From: Carnegiea gigantea
Taxonomy: Eukaryota; Streptophyta; Magnoliopsida; Caryophyllales; Cactaceae
Direction: 5' to 3'
Assembly: GCA_029747015.1 (NCBI GenBank)
Contig: JAKOGI010000141.1
Coordinates: 1 to 64,000, forward strand
Length of the DNA: 64,000 nucleotides
Part shown: piece after piece, positions 46,481-58,027 of the stretch
How positions within the stretch are numbered: the stretch's first letter is position 1
Layout of the letters: every line of letters starts with the position of its first letter
Notes under the pieces: generated by a model
What the model saw: the letters and a program-made list of their open reading frames with translations, nothing else
The model's database searches: none
What the model was told of the DNA's origin: nothing
Program-made: the position numbers and the translations under genes

Positions 46481-47050
46481 ATGTTTTGCTTTGTTATTTG
46501 GCTTTATTATTTTCATGAAAAATAACTTGCACATAAAAATTTGATAACCCAACTAATTAAAGGCTCATAATTTTATTTTAAAAAAACAACACAAGAGTTT
46601 GAATTGAAAACAAATTCACATTAATTAGGACCTAAAAACATATAATTAATTGCATTAATAATTTGTGATATTAATTTTACGTAATCATTTTAAAATTTTT
46701 ATAGACATATTAAATTGCCTAAAGTTATATAAAACAACAAGCGAAAACTTATTAACCTATATTTAATTTTTACCAACATTTTTACAAACGTATTAAATTG
46801 CCTAACGTTATATAAAATTCACATCAATTTTTCGTGTGTTATAAATTTGAGGAGTATTTATAGATTAGAAATAAGTTCAACAAAAAAACAAATATGGGCT
46901 AAAATCCAAAATTAGCAGTTGAATTTTTTTCAGCCCATTTCAAGATTTTTTTTAATGCATTTAACAGACCAAAAAAAGAAACGCGTGGAACAACTCTGCG
47001 GGCTGCATGTCTGGCTGAGCGGCTCCACGGGCCTCCCACTGTGGGCCGGC
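46481..47050. other. AT-rich spacer between the two GGCTCA repeats
   Basis: No gene. The block TAAATTGCCTAAAGTTATATA (near 46709) recurs as TAAATTGCCTAACGTTATAT near 46794, a small direct repeat of about 85-bp spacing. Confidence 0.5.
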
Positions 47051-47120
47051 AAGCCTTGAACTCGCGTGCTCGGCAAAATCCTGCGCTCACGAGGCAGGCG
47101 CTGCATTAGCTCTTCGGCAT
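47051..47120 (-). repeat. tRNA-like sequence (possible SINE head)
   Basis: On the minus strand AGAGCTAATGCAGCGCCTG resembles an A box and D arm. CCTGCCTCGTGAGCGCAGG folds as an anticodon-type hairpin. CGCGAGTTCAAGGCTTGC resembles a B box and T arm. The variable segment is too long (about 13 nt extra) for a working tRNA. It is G/C-rich amid AT-rich DNA. A tRNA-derived SINE is plausible; a functional tRNA is not. Confidence 0.35.
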
Positions 47121-47124
47121 TCTT

Positions 47125-47330
47125 AATGATAAGCCAGTTCTTTGGCTCACTAGTGGGACCAACCTCTACCACATCAGTTTGTGAGCTAACTTACTCCGTT
47201 GCTCCACTACAAGGTTCACCATTTTAGCTCACCAAATAAAATAATACCCACGGATCCACTCTATAACACACAATCTTATTTTTAGAATTAAAAAAACTAA
47301 TTAAAAGTATTTAAAAATACAAAAAAGGAA
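47125..47330. repeat. GGCTCA-type repeat, second copy
   Basis: TTCTTTGGCTCACTAGTGGG, GTTCACCATTTTAGCTCACC, AAATAAAATAATACCCACGG: the same blocks and order as the split copy at 35770/46342. The family is not identified; the start GAGCATTTTCAATGG of the first copy suggests a MITE-like element. Confidence 0.65.
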
Positions 47331-49282
47331 AAAAGGCTCGCGAGCCAGCTCATGGCCCTGAGCCTCCCCGCGAGCCGTGACCCAACTAGTGCATGTGAAT
47401 GTTATTGCGAAAATACATGTCCATATCCTTTGTGAATGGTGAGTACGTCTCTTCCTCCACTTTTTAATGCCTTAAAAGTTATGCGAATGTTATCGTAGAA
47501 ACGTTTGGAGTGCCTTAAACTGAAATAGTTTTGCTGGCCAACCTCCGTGATCTTGGTCTTGGCCATTGGTCTTGTTCAGAAGGTATGTTACTCTGTCTTC
47601 TTCCCCTTAAAAATATTCCGCTTTTCACCATGAGTAGAGCACAACATCAAATTTGGTGTCTTACTTGGCAAGTATTGTGCATGTATAAATCTCCATTATG
47701 TAGTTCCTAGCTAGTGCACACAAAATGCTTTATCATGTTTATGTTTATTTATTTATTTATTTTAAAAACTATGGAGTTTAGGATTGTGAGATGAAGCCCT
47801 ACACAACTATTGTGGGAACTTTTTCAATTATATGTAAGTTAAGTTGTAGCCTACATTGCTCAAGACTTGGCAACATCTAAATTATATTTTTGAGTATCCA
47901 ATGGGGTTCTAGGCAGCTATGTTTTTAGTTCAAAACAAGGGCTTGAGTGCCTATACCCATATTGGGTTGAACATTATCTATCAAAGGTATTTGCGTCAAA
48001 TCAAACTTGGATTTTCTATGCATGAAGTAGGAGCGTGGGTCCACTAGAATGCAGCCTAGCAAATCTGCTACTCTATTGAACCCGCCTACATCTTCAAAAT
48101 GGGTGCCAAACTATATGTGTAAGATGATATACCTGAGGAAGCCATTGTTAATGTGGGTCCACACCTAGGGTATGCTTGCTTCCTGCGCCTTCTTCTTCTT
48201 TTCAAAGCATTGCGAATAGTCTAATCTGTGCTGCTGTCAACATGTCCCTGATCCTTTATCGGTTATATATGCAATTTCATATCTTAAACGATAGAGCCAT
48301 GAACATGAACGGTTGTGTGGCATGATTTCAGTATTTCGACTTGATGATTGGCCTCTATGCTTATGAACAAAATGGATGGATACATTTGAATAAGTGGACT
48401 TGTATGCTTGATGAGATTGGTTTCGATGTAACTTATATTGCAATGATCAGAGATCGTTTAACTTATAATATTCATGGAGGGCTCTTCTACAGAATGGATT
48501 TTTGTTTTCAATTAATGTTTGTATACCAAATCTTTTGTGGAGACTACTGGAGTTGTGTATCATCCTTTTTTGTCTCTCATCTCATGTTTGCTATCGAGAT
48601 TATTGTGATGTATTGATGTTGTGCAATGGACACTGTTGAAGCTGTCTATATCACTCAGCCTCTTTATTTTACCTCAGGCACAAGACAATTCATTTGACAA
48701 AAAAATTTTGGGAAAATGGGTGAGTCAGATATGGGAACATGTCTTTGTAATGGCCACTTATATTGAATGACATAGGTGACCATATTTAGTTGCTTAATTT
48801 ATCCGTCTAATCCCTTTTGTATATTTGTGTTTCTAATTTTAAGCATTAGAGGGACCATAGAACTCTACATAATGTGCCTACTACTTTAGAGAGAGCTTCT
48901 TTGTGTGTGTGTAGGTGTGCATGTGTGAATTTATGTTTTACATGTTTGTTGCAAAATATAATAACATGGTCAAGGACTAACGATTGTTCTTTTCTTCTCC
49001 ATTTTATGATTTTATCCCATCTAAATTATGGGACAAGGTTTGTCTCCTTGTAATTTTGTAATTCAAGGATAAGACTGCTATATCAGATCCCCTACACTCT
49101 ACCTGGTGGCGGGATTTTTGGAGTGTTGGATTTGGATATGGATTACAGGAATAACTCCCCCCTCCTCCCCCCCCCCCAAAAAAAAGGGGGAGAGTGGTCC
49201 GGAAGAAGTTGCGGGTTTGCTTATACTACTTTTTTGGTTGAGTTCACTCTTTATCAGCACTTGATTTCCACACCTCTTCAAT
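47331..49282. other. Region upstream of the mTERF pseudogene
   Basis: No exon can be supported. A plus-strand frame at 48341-48616 (91 codons) has no recognised domain. GT-run at 48904. C-run then A-run at 49169-49185. The mTERF N-terminal part may lie here in unrecognisable form. Confidence 0.35.
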
Positions 49283-49895
49283 TGTGGCTTGCATTCAAAT
49301 ATCCATCCTACACTTAAGGCTTTGAGGACTATTATGGGCAATAATGAGAATGTGATACAAGTCATCAAGAAATTTCAATTATTCAATTTGACTCTACTAA
49401 GTAAGGATCTTGTTTCTAGTGTGTCCTTGATGGGAGCTCAGGGGATCATTGTTGACTTTATCCTGAGACGCATACTTCAGAATCTTCACACTTTATTCAA
49501 AAGACTGAAGCATTCAATGACGAAATGATCTGGGTTGACATGAAGTGGGGGTTCCCCCTCACTCACCCATGGTCCTTTATGATCTTTTGCTTGCTAGTAA
49601 ACTGAGTGTCGAGTCTAAATGTCAAGCATTTGAGAGCTTTGGGCAGGCTCAATCTAATGTAGTGGATTTGTTTAGGCACAAATCATATTGCTTGATAACA
49701 ACACAAGCAAAGATCAAGTTTTTGTTAAGTTTCTTCATGAATGAGTTGGATCATGATCCTGGTTATTTTGTGGCACACCCTACTCTGTTATGTAATGGCT
49801 TGGGGAGGGGAGCCTTGCAAGTCTTCCATCTTTTAAAAGACAAGGTCTCTAGTCAAACTGAGTCTTCCATTATTTATGATGTCCATAAATTTTGA
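49283..49895 (+). pseudogene. mTERF-family gene, C-terminal pseudogene fragment
   Basis: mTERF proteins are organelle-targeted nucleic-acid-binding proteins made of about 30-residue helical repeats. Two consecutive frames match the plant family. First, 49289-49528 has TLKALRTIMGNNENVIQVIKK and LLSKDLVSSVSLMGAQGI, the usual LKP.....GT.ENVI.A and L..NL.PN...L...G(V/I) blocks. Second, 49545-49895 has PHSPMVLYDLLLASKLS, FESFGQAQSNVVDLFR, MNELDHDPGYFVAHPTLLCN, the usual P.SPMF, F.S.GWSE.DV...FRK and FVN.LG.DP..L..HP.LL blocks. A frameshift at about 49530-49545 separates them. The N-terminal transit peptide and first repeats are missing, against about 400 residues in intact genes. No intron is needed, as in most plant mTERFs. 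Confidence 0.82.
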
Positions 49896-51079
49896 AGCTA
49901 ACACTTATGTTAGCTGCACATCTTTTTTGACCTTTTCCATTTAGGATCAAGGAGTAGCCGCAAACTGCTGATTGGAATGAAAGCAATGTATAGGAATGCT
50001 TGCACAGTGCTTGACTGCTCTAAGTTAGATGCAGTACCCATATAGAAAAATCATTGGTGAGTGTATTTCTTCTCCTCTCTTGAACACCTCATAGATAATC
50101 TATGTGTATCATCTTCAAATTGTTTGGAATGCATTAGTTTTATCCACAGTCTCTGTTTTCAATCGAAGGCTGTAATAACTGGAATGAGGTTAAAGAATCC
50201 ATTGGATAATCTGTGTATCATCTTCAAATTGTTTGGAATGCATTAGTTATATGCACAATCTCTGGTGTTAAACAAAGGATGGAATAATTGGAATGATGTT
50301 AAAGAATCAATTTAGTATTGATGTTGATGATATACTACAAAAAGCTAAATGCTTAGTAACAAGATGGATTGAGACATTTGAATACAGTATCTATTTGCAT
50401 AATTGGTCTCTTCTTGGTTTTCCTTTTGTATCAAAAGATTTTCAACTCTATAATATTTTCTATTTTTTTGTGCATGGGTCCACTAGAATCAGACTCTCTG
50501 TGGGTAATGATACCAAATAGATAAGACCGTTTACATCTGGATCTTCCTAGACCCCGCATAAGCAATGACCCCACTCAAGAGTTGATGTTGTTGTCGTTTC
50601 TTCTTGGTTTCTGCTTCATGATGTCGATTTCATACAGCTTTTATTGTTCTTTTATTTGGATATTAACAAGGATAGTTTAGCTTAATGTTTATACGTATAT
50701 CCAGAACTTATTGAGGGGCTTTTATAGGGTATGACAATAGGATCTGCAATTTTTTCTTCCCCTCCCCTCATACCTCATTCTTCATTGATGGGTGAGCCAT
50801 TGCAAATTGAAGAGTGTAGCAAAGATCTTGGCTCCTTTCCTTTGGTATGACAGTTGTCCATACTTCATATTCTTATGCTAAAGATGGCAAGGATTGTGTA
50901 TGGCCATGCGCTTGCTCTGTTGGACTAAAAATAAGGACCTAATTATCGAATGGTATTAAATCAGCTGGTTGGAACTAAAAGGTATTGAATGTTACTAAAG
51001 GGTACTGAAAGGTGGTGTAGGAAGCATAACTGAGGTAGTTTTTGTAAGTAATGGGGGTCCCTATGCTTTTGGCTGTTAT
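49896..51079. other. Spacer between mTERF fragment and gypsy element
   Basis: Holds the tandem duplication at 50088-50320. The small frames (50293-50520 and others) have no recognised domain. Confidence 0.4.
50088..50320 (+). repeat. Tandem duplication, about 115-bp unit, two copies
   Basis: GTGTATCATCTTCAAATTGT followed by TTGGAATGCATTAGTT occurs at 50102 and again at 50212. Both units end with GGAATGA.GTTAAAGAATC. Divergence is a few per cent to ten per cent by eye. Non-coding; it lies just downstream of the mTERF fragment. Confidence 0.85.
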
Positions 51080-51084
51080 GCTTG

Positions 51085-51892
51085 TGTAAACACAAAATGC
51101 AAGGCTAAAATAAATTAGACAAGAATTTGAGTACAACATTGAATCTTTGTATTGATTTATATATGGGTACAATCTCTATTGAATACAATGAGAGTAATCC
51201 TCTAATTTGATCTTCTTGAATGAGTTTTATCTTGAGAGAGGGGTCTTAGAGGCTCAATCTCAATCAAGACAAGTACTTGGTCTTTGAGGGAGGATGGTGC
51301 GTGCTTGTTATCTTCCTTCAAAGAGTGAATGTTCAAGTGTTGGTGATTTCTTTCAATTTTCCAACCTTGAATAAAGGGGGGAAGGGGTCTAATTATAGAA
51401 AAATTTCCCATTCCCCCTTGAAAGTCAAGATAAACTTTGACCTTATTTTGGGCCTTCAATTGAACCTCATCTTAGATAAATTTGACTTAGAAGTCATTTA
51501 TTTTAACTTTGACTTTGACTTGAATTTTGACCAGGCTTGACTTGGAAGTCGTTTGAGCGTGGGTAGTGATTTTGACTTTGAGTTTGACTTGGACTTGGAC
51601 TTTGACTTGAATGTTGACTTGGGCTTTGACTGGACTTTGACTTAGAAGTCGTTCAAGCTTGGATCATGACTTGACTTGAAAGTTTATTGGGCTTTGATTT
51701 GGAAGTTATTTGGGTTTTGACAGGGCCTTGACTTGAAAATCGTTCAGACTTGGGTCGTGACTTCACTTGAAAGTCTCTTGGGCTTTGACTTGGAATCATT
51801 TGGACTTAATTAAATTAATTAAAAGGGTTTACGCAAATAATTAATTTAATTTTATATCTTGGTATAACACACAAATGTTTTTAGTGCCTACA
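51085..51892 (-). repeat. Gypsy element 3' LTR (808 bp)
   Basis: Contains a run of TTTGACTTGG-type heptad units (51480-51800) that is shorter than in the 5' LTR, explaining most of the 131-bp length difference. Several substitutions per hundred bases separate the two LTRs, so the insertion is much older than the copia element. Confidence 0.93.
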
Positions 51893-54086
51893 AATTGCCC
51901 CCTCGAGACTAAGTCACGTATAAAACTTGTATTGTTTAAACGTGACAGACTTCTTGATTTTTTTCTCTTTATTACCCAACATTTGTTCACAATGAATGAT
52001 CTAACTAGATTTGCAATGTGCTTTGTTGATTATGTAAGAATTATAAAAAAATTGAATGAGTGATTTTTTTTTTTTTTTTTGGGTGAAAGAATTGGGAGAA
52101 AAAGGAGTTGGATCATGTGAAATGATGGAAGAGAAGACCCAACTATAGCAGGCCTAGCCATGCCTTCATTTTCACTCGTCCTCGCTAGTGGGCTCGGTCA
52201 GGCGTTTCGCGGCGTTCCAATCAGCAGATCCATGTTTTGCTTCTCCCTTCTCTTTTTTTCTCTTTCCTGCATGGGTTGGCCCGGATTTCATTTTTCCAGA
52301 CCGCCCTCTTTTCTTTCCTTGTTGCTTTTCGTGTGGGCCGCCCTATTCTCCTTGTCATCCGTGGCCCTTATTTCTCCTTTCATTTTTTATTCTCTTTTTC
52401 TTTCCTTGTGGGCTTGGCGTGGGCATTCTGAGCGGCCCAGCAAGTAGCCGACCCAGCGCCTGGCTTACCTTCACATTTTGTGACCCGTTCTCTTATTTCC
52501 ACTTCGCTTCTTGCGTGGACCTAGCCGGGCTTTTTACCTCTTTTCTGTCACCTGGGCTGGCCCAGACTTGGGCTTTCTTCTATGGGCTCATCTGCTTGGT
52601 TTTGCTTCACTTAAATGACGCCTTGCAACTCACGTGACTGACTCCTTACTCTTCTCCTTTCCAGCTGCAACCCGAACGCCCAGAACTCCTTCCCTGTACC
52701 GAGACCTGAAGGCCATTTATCGCTGCTGCTTCTGCACAGTGGAGAAGCTCCTTGCGCCGTCTAATTCCCTAATCCAATAGCCTGGCTCGGTCTAACTCTT
52801 ATGACTATCAAAGGTGTCAACTTTCTTCGTCCTTCCTCCTTTTACTTTCTGTTTTTTTTTTTTTTGGGCGAAGGAGTAAGCCTTTTTTTTAACCATTATT
52901 ATTGATACCTACTTTTCCTAAGCCCCCCCCCCAAAAAAAAAAATCAATTTTTTTCTGCTCAGAGATAGGTTCTTCACGTCAGTTTCACCATATGAGTTGG
53001 ATTTGTGGCTTGAAATTTTTTGCTGACTCGATTGAAGTCAGAGAATTTTGGGTGGCTTGAATGAGTTAGGTTTATGGCTTGAGTTGGGCAAAACAGAGGC
53101 TTCCTTCTTTAGACGAACATGGGGACCTCCAAAATCAAGCCTTGTATATAATCAATGCCCAGTGTTCTTTTTTAGAGCTCTATTCTTTTGCCGGAAACGC
53201 CCATGTTAAAATCTTTCACCAACTCAACTTTGACACTACCCATGTGTATGCCACGAGAAGAAGTGTGGAGTGTGGATGGTGGGACGTTGGCGACCATGAG
53301 GTTGAGGGCTAACTCGAAGCGGTCTGAAAGAAGGAAAGAAGATAGGGATAATTTTGAAGAGGTTTTGGAGAATTTGGGTTTGATTTGATTTGGGATTTTG
53401 ATAATGGAGATGGGATTGTAGTGGTGGTTGGATTGGAGAAGCATAATTTCATCAAGCAGCATGAGAATTTGGTGAGAGTGGTAGCTTTCTACTCATAATT
53501 CTCTTATGCCTTGACTAGTTAGCTTCATGCGGCCATTCAATGTTGAATCGGATGAGAACATGACTCTATTGCTTTTTCGCTTTTTTCTTCAAAAATTTGA
53601 TTATTGGAATTATGCCTTAGTGCCCATAAGCCATGAACTGAAATTAACGTTTCATGTTATCATCATCAAAGGCTACATTCCTTTGATTTTTTGTTTTTTT
53701 TTGGAAATTATATTGGGGCTTTGTGAGTTGCCATTTTTTTTCCTCATAATTGCTGGCAATAAAGGTGACAACTTTGATCCAAATAAACCCAAAGGAATCA
53801 ACGTTATTATGTCGAAAGGTCTTCCCATGCCTTGCTAATGCTCTCATTGACAGCACATGTTGAAAGATTTTCATGCTTGCTTGTGTCGTTGCAACGTCGT
53901 ACTTATTTGTTGTCGCATCTTTTGTGTCGTCGCAACGTCATGCTTACATGTTGAAAGGTCGCACTTTTTGTTGTTGCTTTATACCATTTGGCCATCAAGA
54001 AAAGTCATTTGTATGCCAAGATCCTTCTTTTTTTTTTGTTGGATTTGCACAGCCACCTATGTAGGTTGGTAAGCCAGTTGAAGGCC
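51893..54086. other. Gypsy element, 3' non-coding part
   Basis: Long stretch without retroviral motifs. It has a G/C-richer, pyrimidine-rich block (52150-52800) with overlapping low-complexity frames, several poly-T runs, and a minus-strand frame at 53172-53462 with no recognised domain. In an ordinary element the polymerase would occupy this space. Confidence 0.6.
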
Positions 54087-54480
54087 CACTTGCGAACGCA
54101 ATTTACCGTTATGCCTTTTGGGGCTTAGAACGGAAGCCACATGCCTAAACTTGGTGCGAAGACTTGAAGAACCACTTGCGAACGCGGTTCACCATTGGGC
54201 CTTTTAGGGCCTAAAACGGGAACCCACACGTCAAAAAGTGGTGTGAAGATTTGAAGAACCACTTGTGAACGCGGTTTATCGTTAGGCCCTTCTGAGGCCT
54301 AAAACGGAAACACACACGCCTAAAAGTAGTGCGAAGACTTTAAGAACTACTTGCGAATACGGTTTACCATTAGGTCTTTTGGGGCTTAAAAAGAAAACGT
54401 ACACGCCTAAAAGTGGTACGAAGACTTAAACAACTGCCTTTTGGGGCCTAAAACGGAAACGCACACGCCAGAAAAACGGT
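54087..54480. repeat. 87-bp tandem repeat, about 4.5 copies
   Basis: Unit starts CACTTGCGAACGCGGTTTAC and contains GGCC.TTTGGGGCCTAAAACGG and ACACGCC.AAA.GTGG.. . Starts at 54087, 54173, 54260 and 54347 give periods of 86, 87 and 87; a partial fifth unit ends near 54470. It lies inside the gypsy element between the protease region and the 3' LTR. Confidence 0.92.
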
Positions 54481-54699
54481 ACAAGTAGTGAGGAGCAACT
54501 CGGCAGCAAAAAACTAATGTCTTTGATCGCTTTCTTTCATGCCCCCCCTCTCTTTCTCTCTTTTGTTTTTTTTTTTTTTGGGTGTTGTGTTTGATTGCAC
54601 TTAGTGATTTGCTTACCAAGCTACCTACGTACTTATGGGAACTTGCAATTCCCAGTAAGATCAAGTCATCACGTAGTTCCAACAAAGTATACTTTGATT

Positions 54700-54815
54700 A
54701 TTTGTTTTGCCGTTCACAATTTATACTCTTGTGGGTCAGGAGTAGTGCAAAGATCTTGCTTTGCTTTGTTTTTATCGTTCACAGTTTATACTCTTGCGGG
54801 TCAGGATTAGTATAA
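54700..54815. repeat. Tandem pair, about 67-bp unit
   Basis: GTTCACA.TTTATACTCTTG followed by GGGTCAGGA.TAGT.. occurs twice (near 54711 and 54777). Confidence 0.8.
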
Positions 54816-54829
54816 AGGTTTTTGTTTAA

Positions 54830-55010
54830 GTGAATAGTTTAGGCTCTTGTTCGAGAACCTTCTTTTTTTGTGAACAGCTTAGGCTCTTGTTCGGGAGCTT
54901 GTCAAGCTTTTTGTTTTTTTTTTTTTTTGGTGAAAAGTTTAGCTCTTGTTCGGGAGCTGTTTTATTTCTTTTTTTTTTTGTGGTGAACAGTTTAGCTCTT
55001 GATCCAAGCA
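54830..55010. repeat. Tandem repeat with TTTAGCTCTTGTTCGGGAGC units
   Basis: Four imperfect units at about 54830, 54872, 54933 and 54983, each a GTGAA.AG.TTAG block followed by CTCTTGTTCGGGAGC and a poly-T run. Confidence 0.85.
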
Positions 55011-55339
55011 TTTTTCGTCAACGAAAGCCGCTGACCTCTTGAATTGTGATGCGGTTCGAAGAAACTTGCTCCTCTTTCTTAGTTTTCTCTTTTGAGTTGG
55101 CCTTAGCCCATGGCCAGTGAGAACTAGGAGGCACCTCTTCACTTTTAGCGAGCCATCTACCTTCACATCCAAAGTGGAAACACGCTTCATGCGCGAAGGA
55201 ATGGAACTTTAGACATCATTTATTTCGCCAAGGTGGTTGAACATCGAATCTCCCTTTTGTGAGGGCAGTGAGCTTGATGACATCTCGCCTATCTAGATTC
55301 TGTCGAAGACCAAGGGTTTAGGCTGCTCATCTTTCTTCA

Positions 55340-57541
55340 ACCTATGAAGATGAAAGGTTTCGAGATTTTAATTTTTCCCATCCTGCTAAACACGGAAGGG
55401 CCGGAAACGCATTGGCGTGACGTAGAGGGCTGCAATCTGTTAAACACCAAAGTTTTTGGGTTGATCCTAGCATTTTCACCCTCACCCTCACTAACCTCCT
55501 CAATTGTGATATATTGTGAGAGGGACATCCAAACATCAACTTGTATAAAGTCTTGGAGTCTATCACATGAAAAACTGACGATGTTATCAAGTCACCAATG
55601 GTCAACTCTAAGCGGATCATACCAATCGCATGTTGCCCTTCTAGATTGAACCCATGTATCATCATTCGGCTTTTAGATAATTCTCTGATGGTGATGCCCA
55701 AGTCGTTGATAGTAGACTTTGGCATGATGTTGACTGTTGAACCACCATCCACTAGAATTCGATTAACCATTTGGCCTCGAATATATCCAGTAACAAACAA
55801 TAGACGATTGTGTGGTTTAGGACCTAATAACAAGTCATCATCAATGAATGTTACGATCGTGTTACAGGTGGCACATTGGACAGGAATGCGCGTAAGTGGT
55901 GCATCCTTTAACTTGTCAGCATACAGCTTTGCTTGGCGAATGGCAACAACAATTTGTTCACGCATTTCCTCTGGTAGGTGAAAAATTTGCTGCCAACCCA
56001 TGTGTACCGGTAAAGCTTCTAGGATGATGAGGACCTTGTTGTCTCTTTTGAGAGGGACACTCAGTTCTTCATTTGTCTTGCCATCGTCAGATTTGGAACA
56101 TGAGGTCATGTTGACAACCATGCTATCAAAGAAACTTTTTGGGAAGAATTCTCCTAAGGCCTCTAGTGCTTCAGTGAAATCTATTTCAGAATCTGACTCA
56201 TCAACTTCTTGCACTGTGATATGATTAGCTTCTGCTGTTTCATCCAAACCTAGAATGATTCTTCTATCCCTAGCTAACTGTATGATGCGCTCCTTAAAAG
56301 TGTCATGCATTTTTCAATAGGGTGACTAATGACCCTATGCTACCGATAGGATTTGGAGTCGGTGGTCTTCCCAGCTTCTTCTGGGCATTTTGGCTCAAGT
56401 AATTTAATGACATGCTTCTCGGGTAAGTCATCCAACATAGCTGACAAATCTGAATCATGAAATGGATACTTCTTTTCGGAAGCTCTTTTAATCTAGGACG
56501 CTTCTTTATTGCATCCTTGAATGACGGGCCCTTCTTATGGTCTAATTTAGGCTTTCTTGTAATTCGAATTGGCTAACTTACAGAGGTGCACATCACTTCT
56601 TTGATCGTGTTCTTAGAGAACTTAACATTCTTCTTGAACTCAACTTTGTCCTTCTTTGATTCAGCAGAATAGAAGGAGTTGCCACAAATACTAGCGATCG
56701 TCACCTCCATGTCATGTGCGTTAGTCGCTAATTCTTAAAAAGTCCTAAATTTGCTCATTTGTAGGATGTACATCAAGTCTCAATTCATGCCTTGGGTACA
56801 AATTTTAATGGCATAAGCCTTAGATAGTCCGTTTTTGCATTTGAGGCTAAGTGCGTGCCTGCTGTTGATGTAGTCAAGAATTGGCTGATCTTTCCATTCT
56901 TTTGTGTTTGTTAGCTCAGTCATGCTGACAGTGCACTGAGTGTTGTAGAACCTGTTAAGGAACTCTTGCTCCACTGTTGATGGAATCAGGCTCTGGATCA
57001 GTATACCAATCAAAGGCAATACCTTTTAATGTTTATACGAACTGCTCCACTATAAGGTCGCCATCAGTCCCAGTATTATTGTATGTCTCAATGAAGTGTG
57101 CAACACGTTGTTTTGGGTTGTCTTTTCCATCAAACTGTTGGAACTTAGGAGGTTTATAACCTTGAGGCATACAGAGAGCATCAACCCCCTTAGTGTAAGG
57201 CTTGGTGTATAGGTGAGTTCTACGCGAACCCCCACCTAGCTGCACCTTAACTGCATTTGCTATCAAATCTTGGATTTGCTCAATAGTCATTGATCCAGAG
57301 GACTTGACATTTTTATGTGTGCCCCTTTCTTTGGTTGTTTCTCATTGTTAGAAGCTTCATTGTGGAAAGACATTTTTCCTGAATCTTCACGTTCTGACTC
57401 TTCTAGAGAAGATTAAGCTGATCTTTTTTTCTAACTTTTTGGTCAGCTTAGCAATCGTTTCCTCTTAAAGCTTGATGCGTACTCCCTTTTCTTCGCTGTC
57501 CCTGGTGAGTTTTTTCTAAGATGCCCTTCATGTTAGCCATC
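55340..57541 (-). pseudogene. Ty3-gypsy Gag-protease, pseudogene
   Basis: On the minus strand the frame begins near 57541 (ATG AANMKG-type start) with a Lys/Glu-rich coiled region. It continues with MTIEQIQDLIANAVKVQLGG (57290) and PKFQQFDGKDNPKQRVAHF, the usual gag FDG.GDP..H...F block, then FDWYTDPEPDSI, EFLNRFYNT and a Lys-rich linker. The retropepsin is near 55755-55725 with ILVDGGSTVN, where this gypsy group has DGG in place of DTG. Stops and frameshifts lie at about 57033, 56780, 56735, 56575, 56510 and 56335. After the protease the frame runs into unrelated sequence at about 55500. Confidence 0.85.
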
Positions 57542-58027
57542 TCTTCTTTCCAACTGGTTGAGTATGTCATTATGGCTGGCAAGACAACAGTTTTTGAGAA
57601 CTCAACTCAGTTTTTGACAAGCGCGCCCCTTTTAGTGAGGACGAAGAAGAATTACTGTTGCAGTAGTCTTCTACTTCACATATTAAAGATTGAAGTTGGA
57701 GGTTTTGAATTTCATCCATCCAAAAAGATATCTTTTGTTTTGTCTCCCAGCCTTGGAGTTTGGATGAGGGTGGCACTACTTGCCTAGTGGCGATCAGTGC
57801 AGCAACTTTTGCCATGCTCCTTGTGTCCATTGTGTGAGTTCGCCTGCTAGAAGGGATGTCCATTTCGTAGGATCCATGAGAGAGAGATACCACGCTCTTC
57901 TTTTTCAAAGCTTGAGAGGCAACGTTCCTCGTGGCTCTTCTTTGAAGAGGATGGTCTTAAAACTTGAAAGTCTTGATCTTTAGGGGAAAGAGATGAGAGG
58001 TAGACATGTCCCACGCGTGCCAAAATT
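57542..58027. other. Gypsy element 5' untranslated region and primer-site area
   Basis: On the minus strand the 5' LTR end TTTACA is followed by AATTTTGGCACGCGTGGGAC. A tRNA primer site is expected here, but I could not assign the tRNA. The open frames in this part show no domain. Confidence 0.5.

Noticed and set aside
47051..47120. Functional tRNA gene
   Set aside because: Variable segment too long and the arms are imperfect.
48341..48616. 91-codon open frame
   Set aside because: No recognised domain, no splice or duplicate support.
52160..52640. 149-codon open frame with Phe/Ser/Leu-rich sequence
   Set aside because: Pyrimidine-rich low-complexity DNA inside the gypsy element; overlapping frames of equal quality and no domain.
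54087..54480. Possible CRISPR-like array
   Set aside because: Eukaryotic context; the units are contiguous 87-bp tandem repeats without unique spacers.
55342..55981. Plus-strand frames of 101-127 codons
   Set aside because: Antisense shadows of the gypsy protease region.
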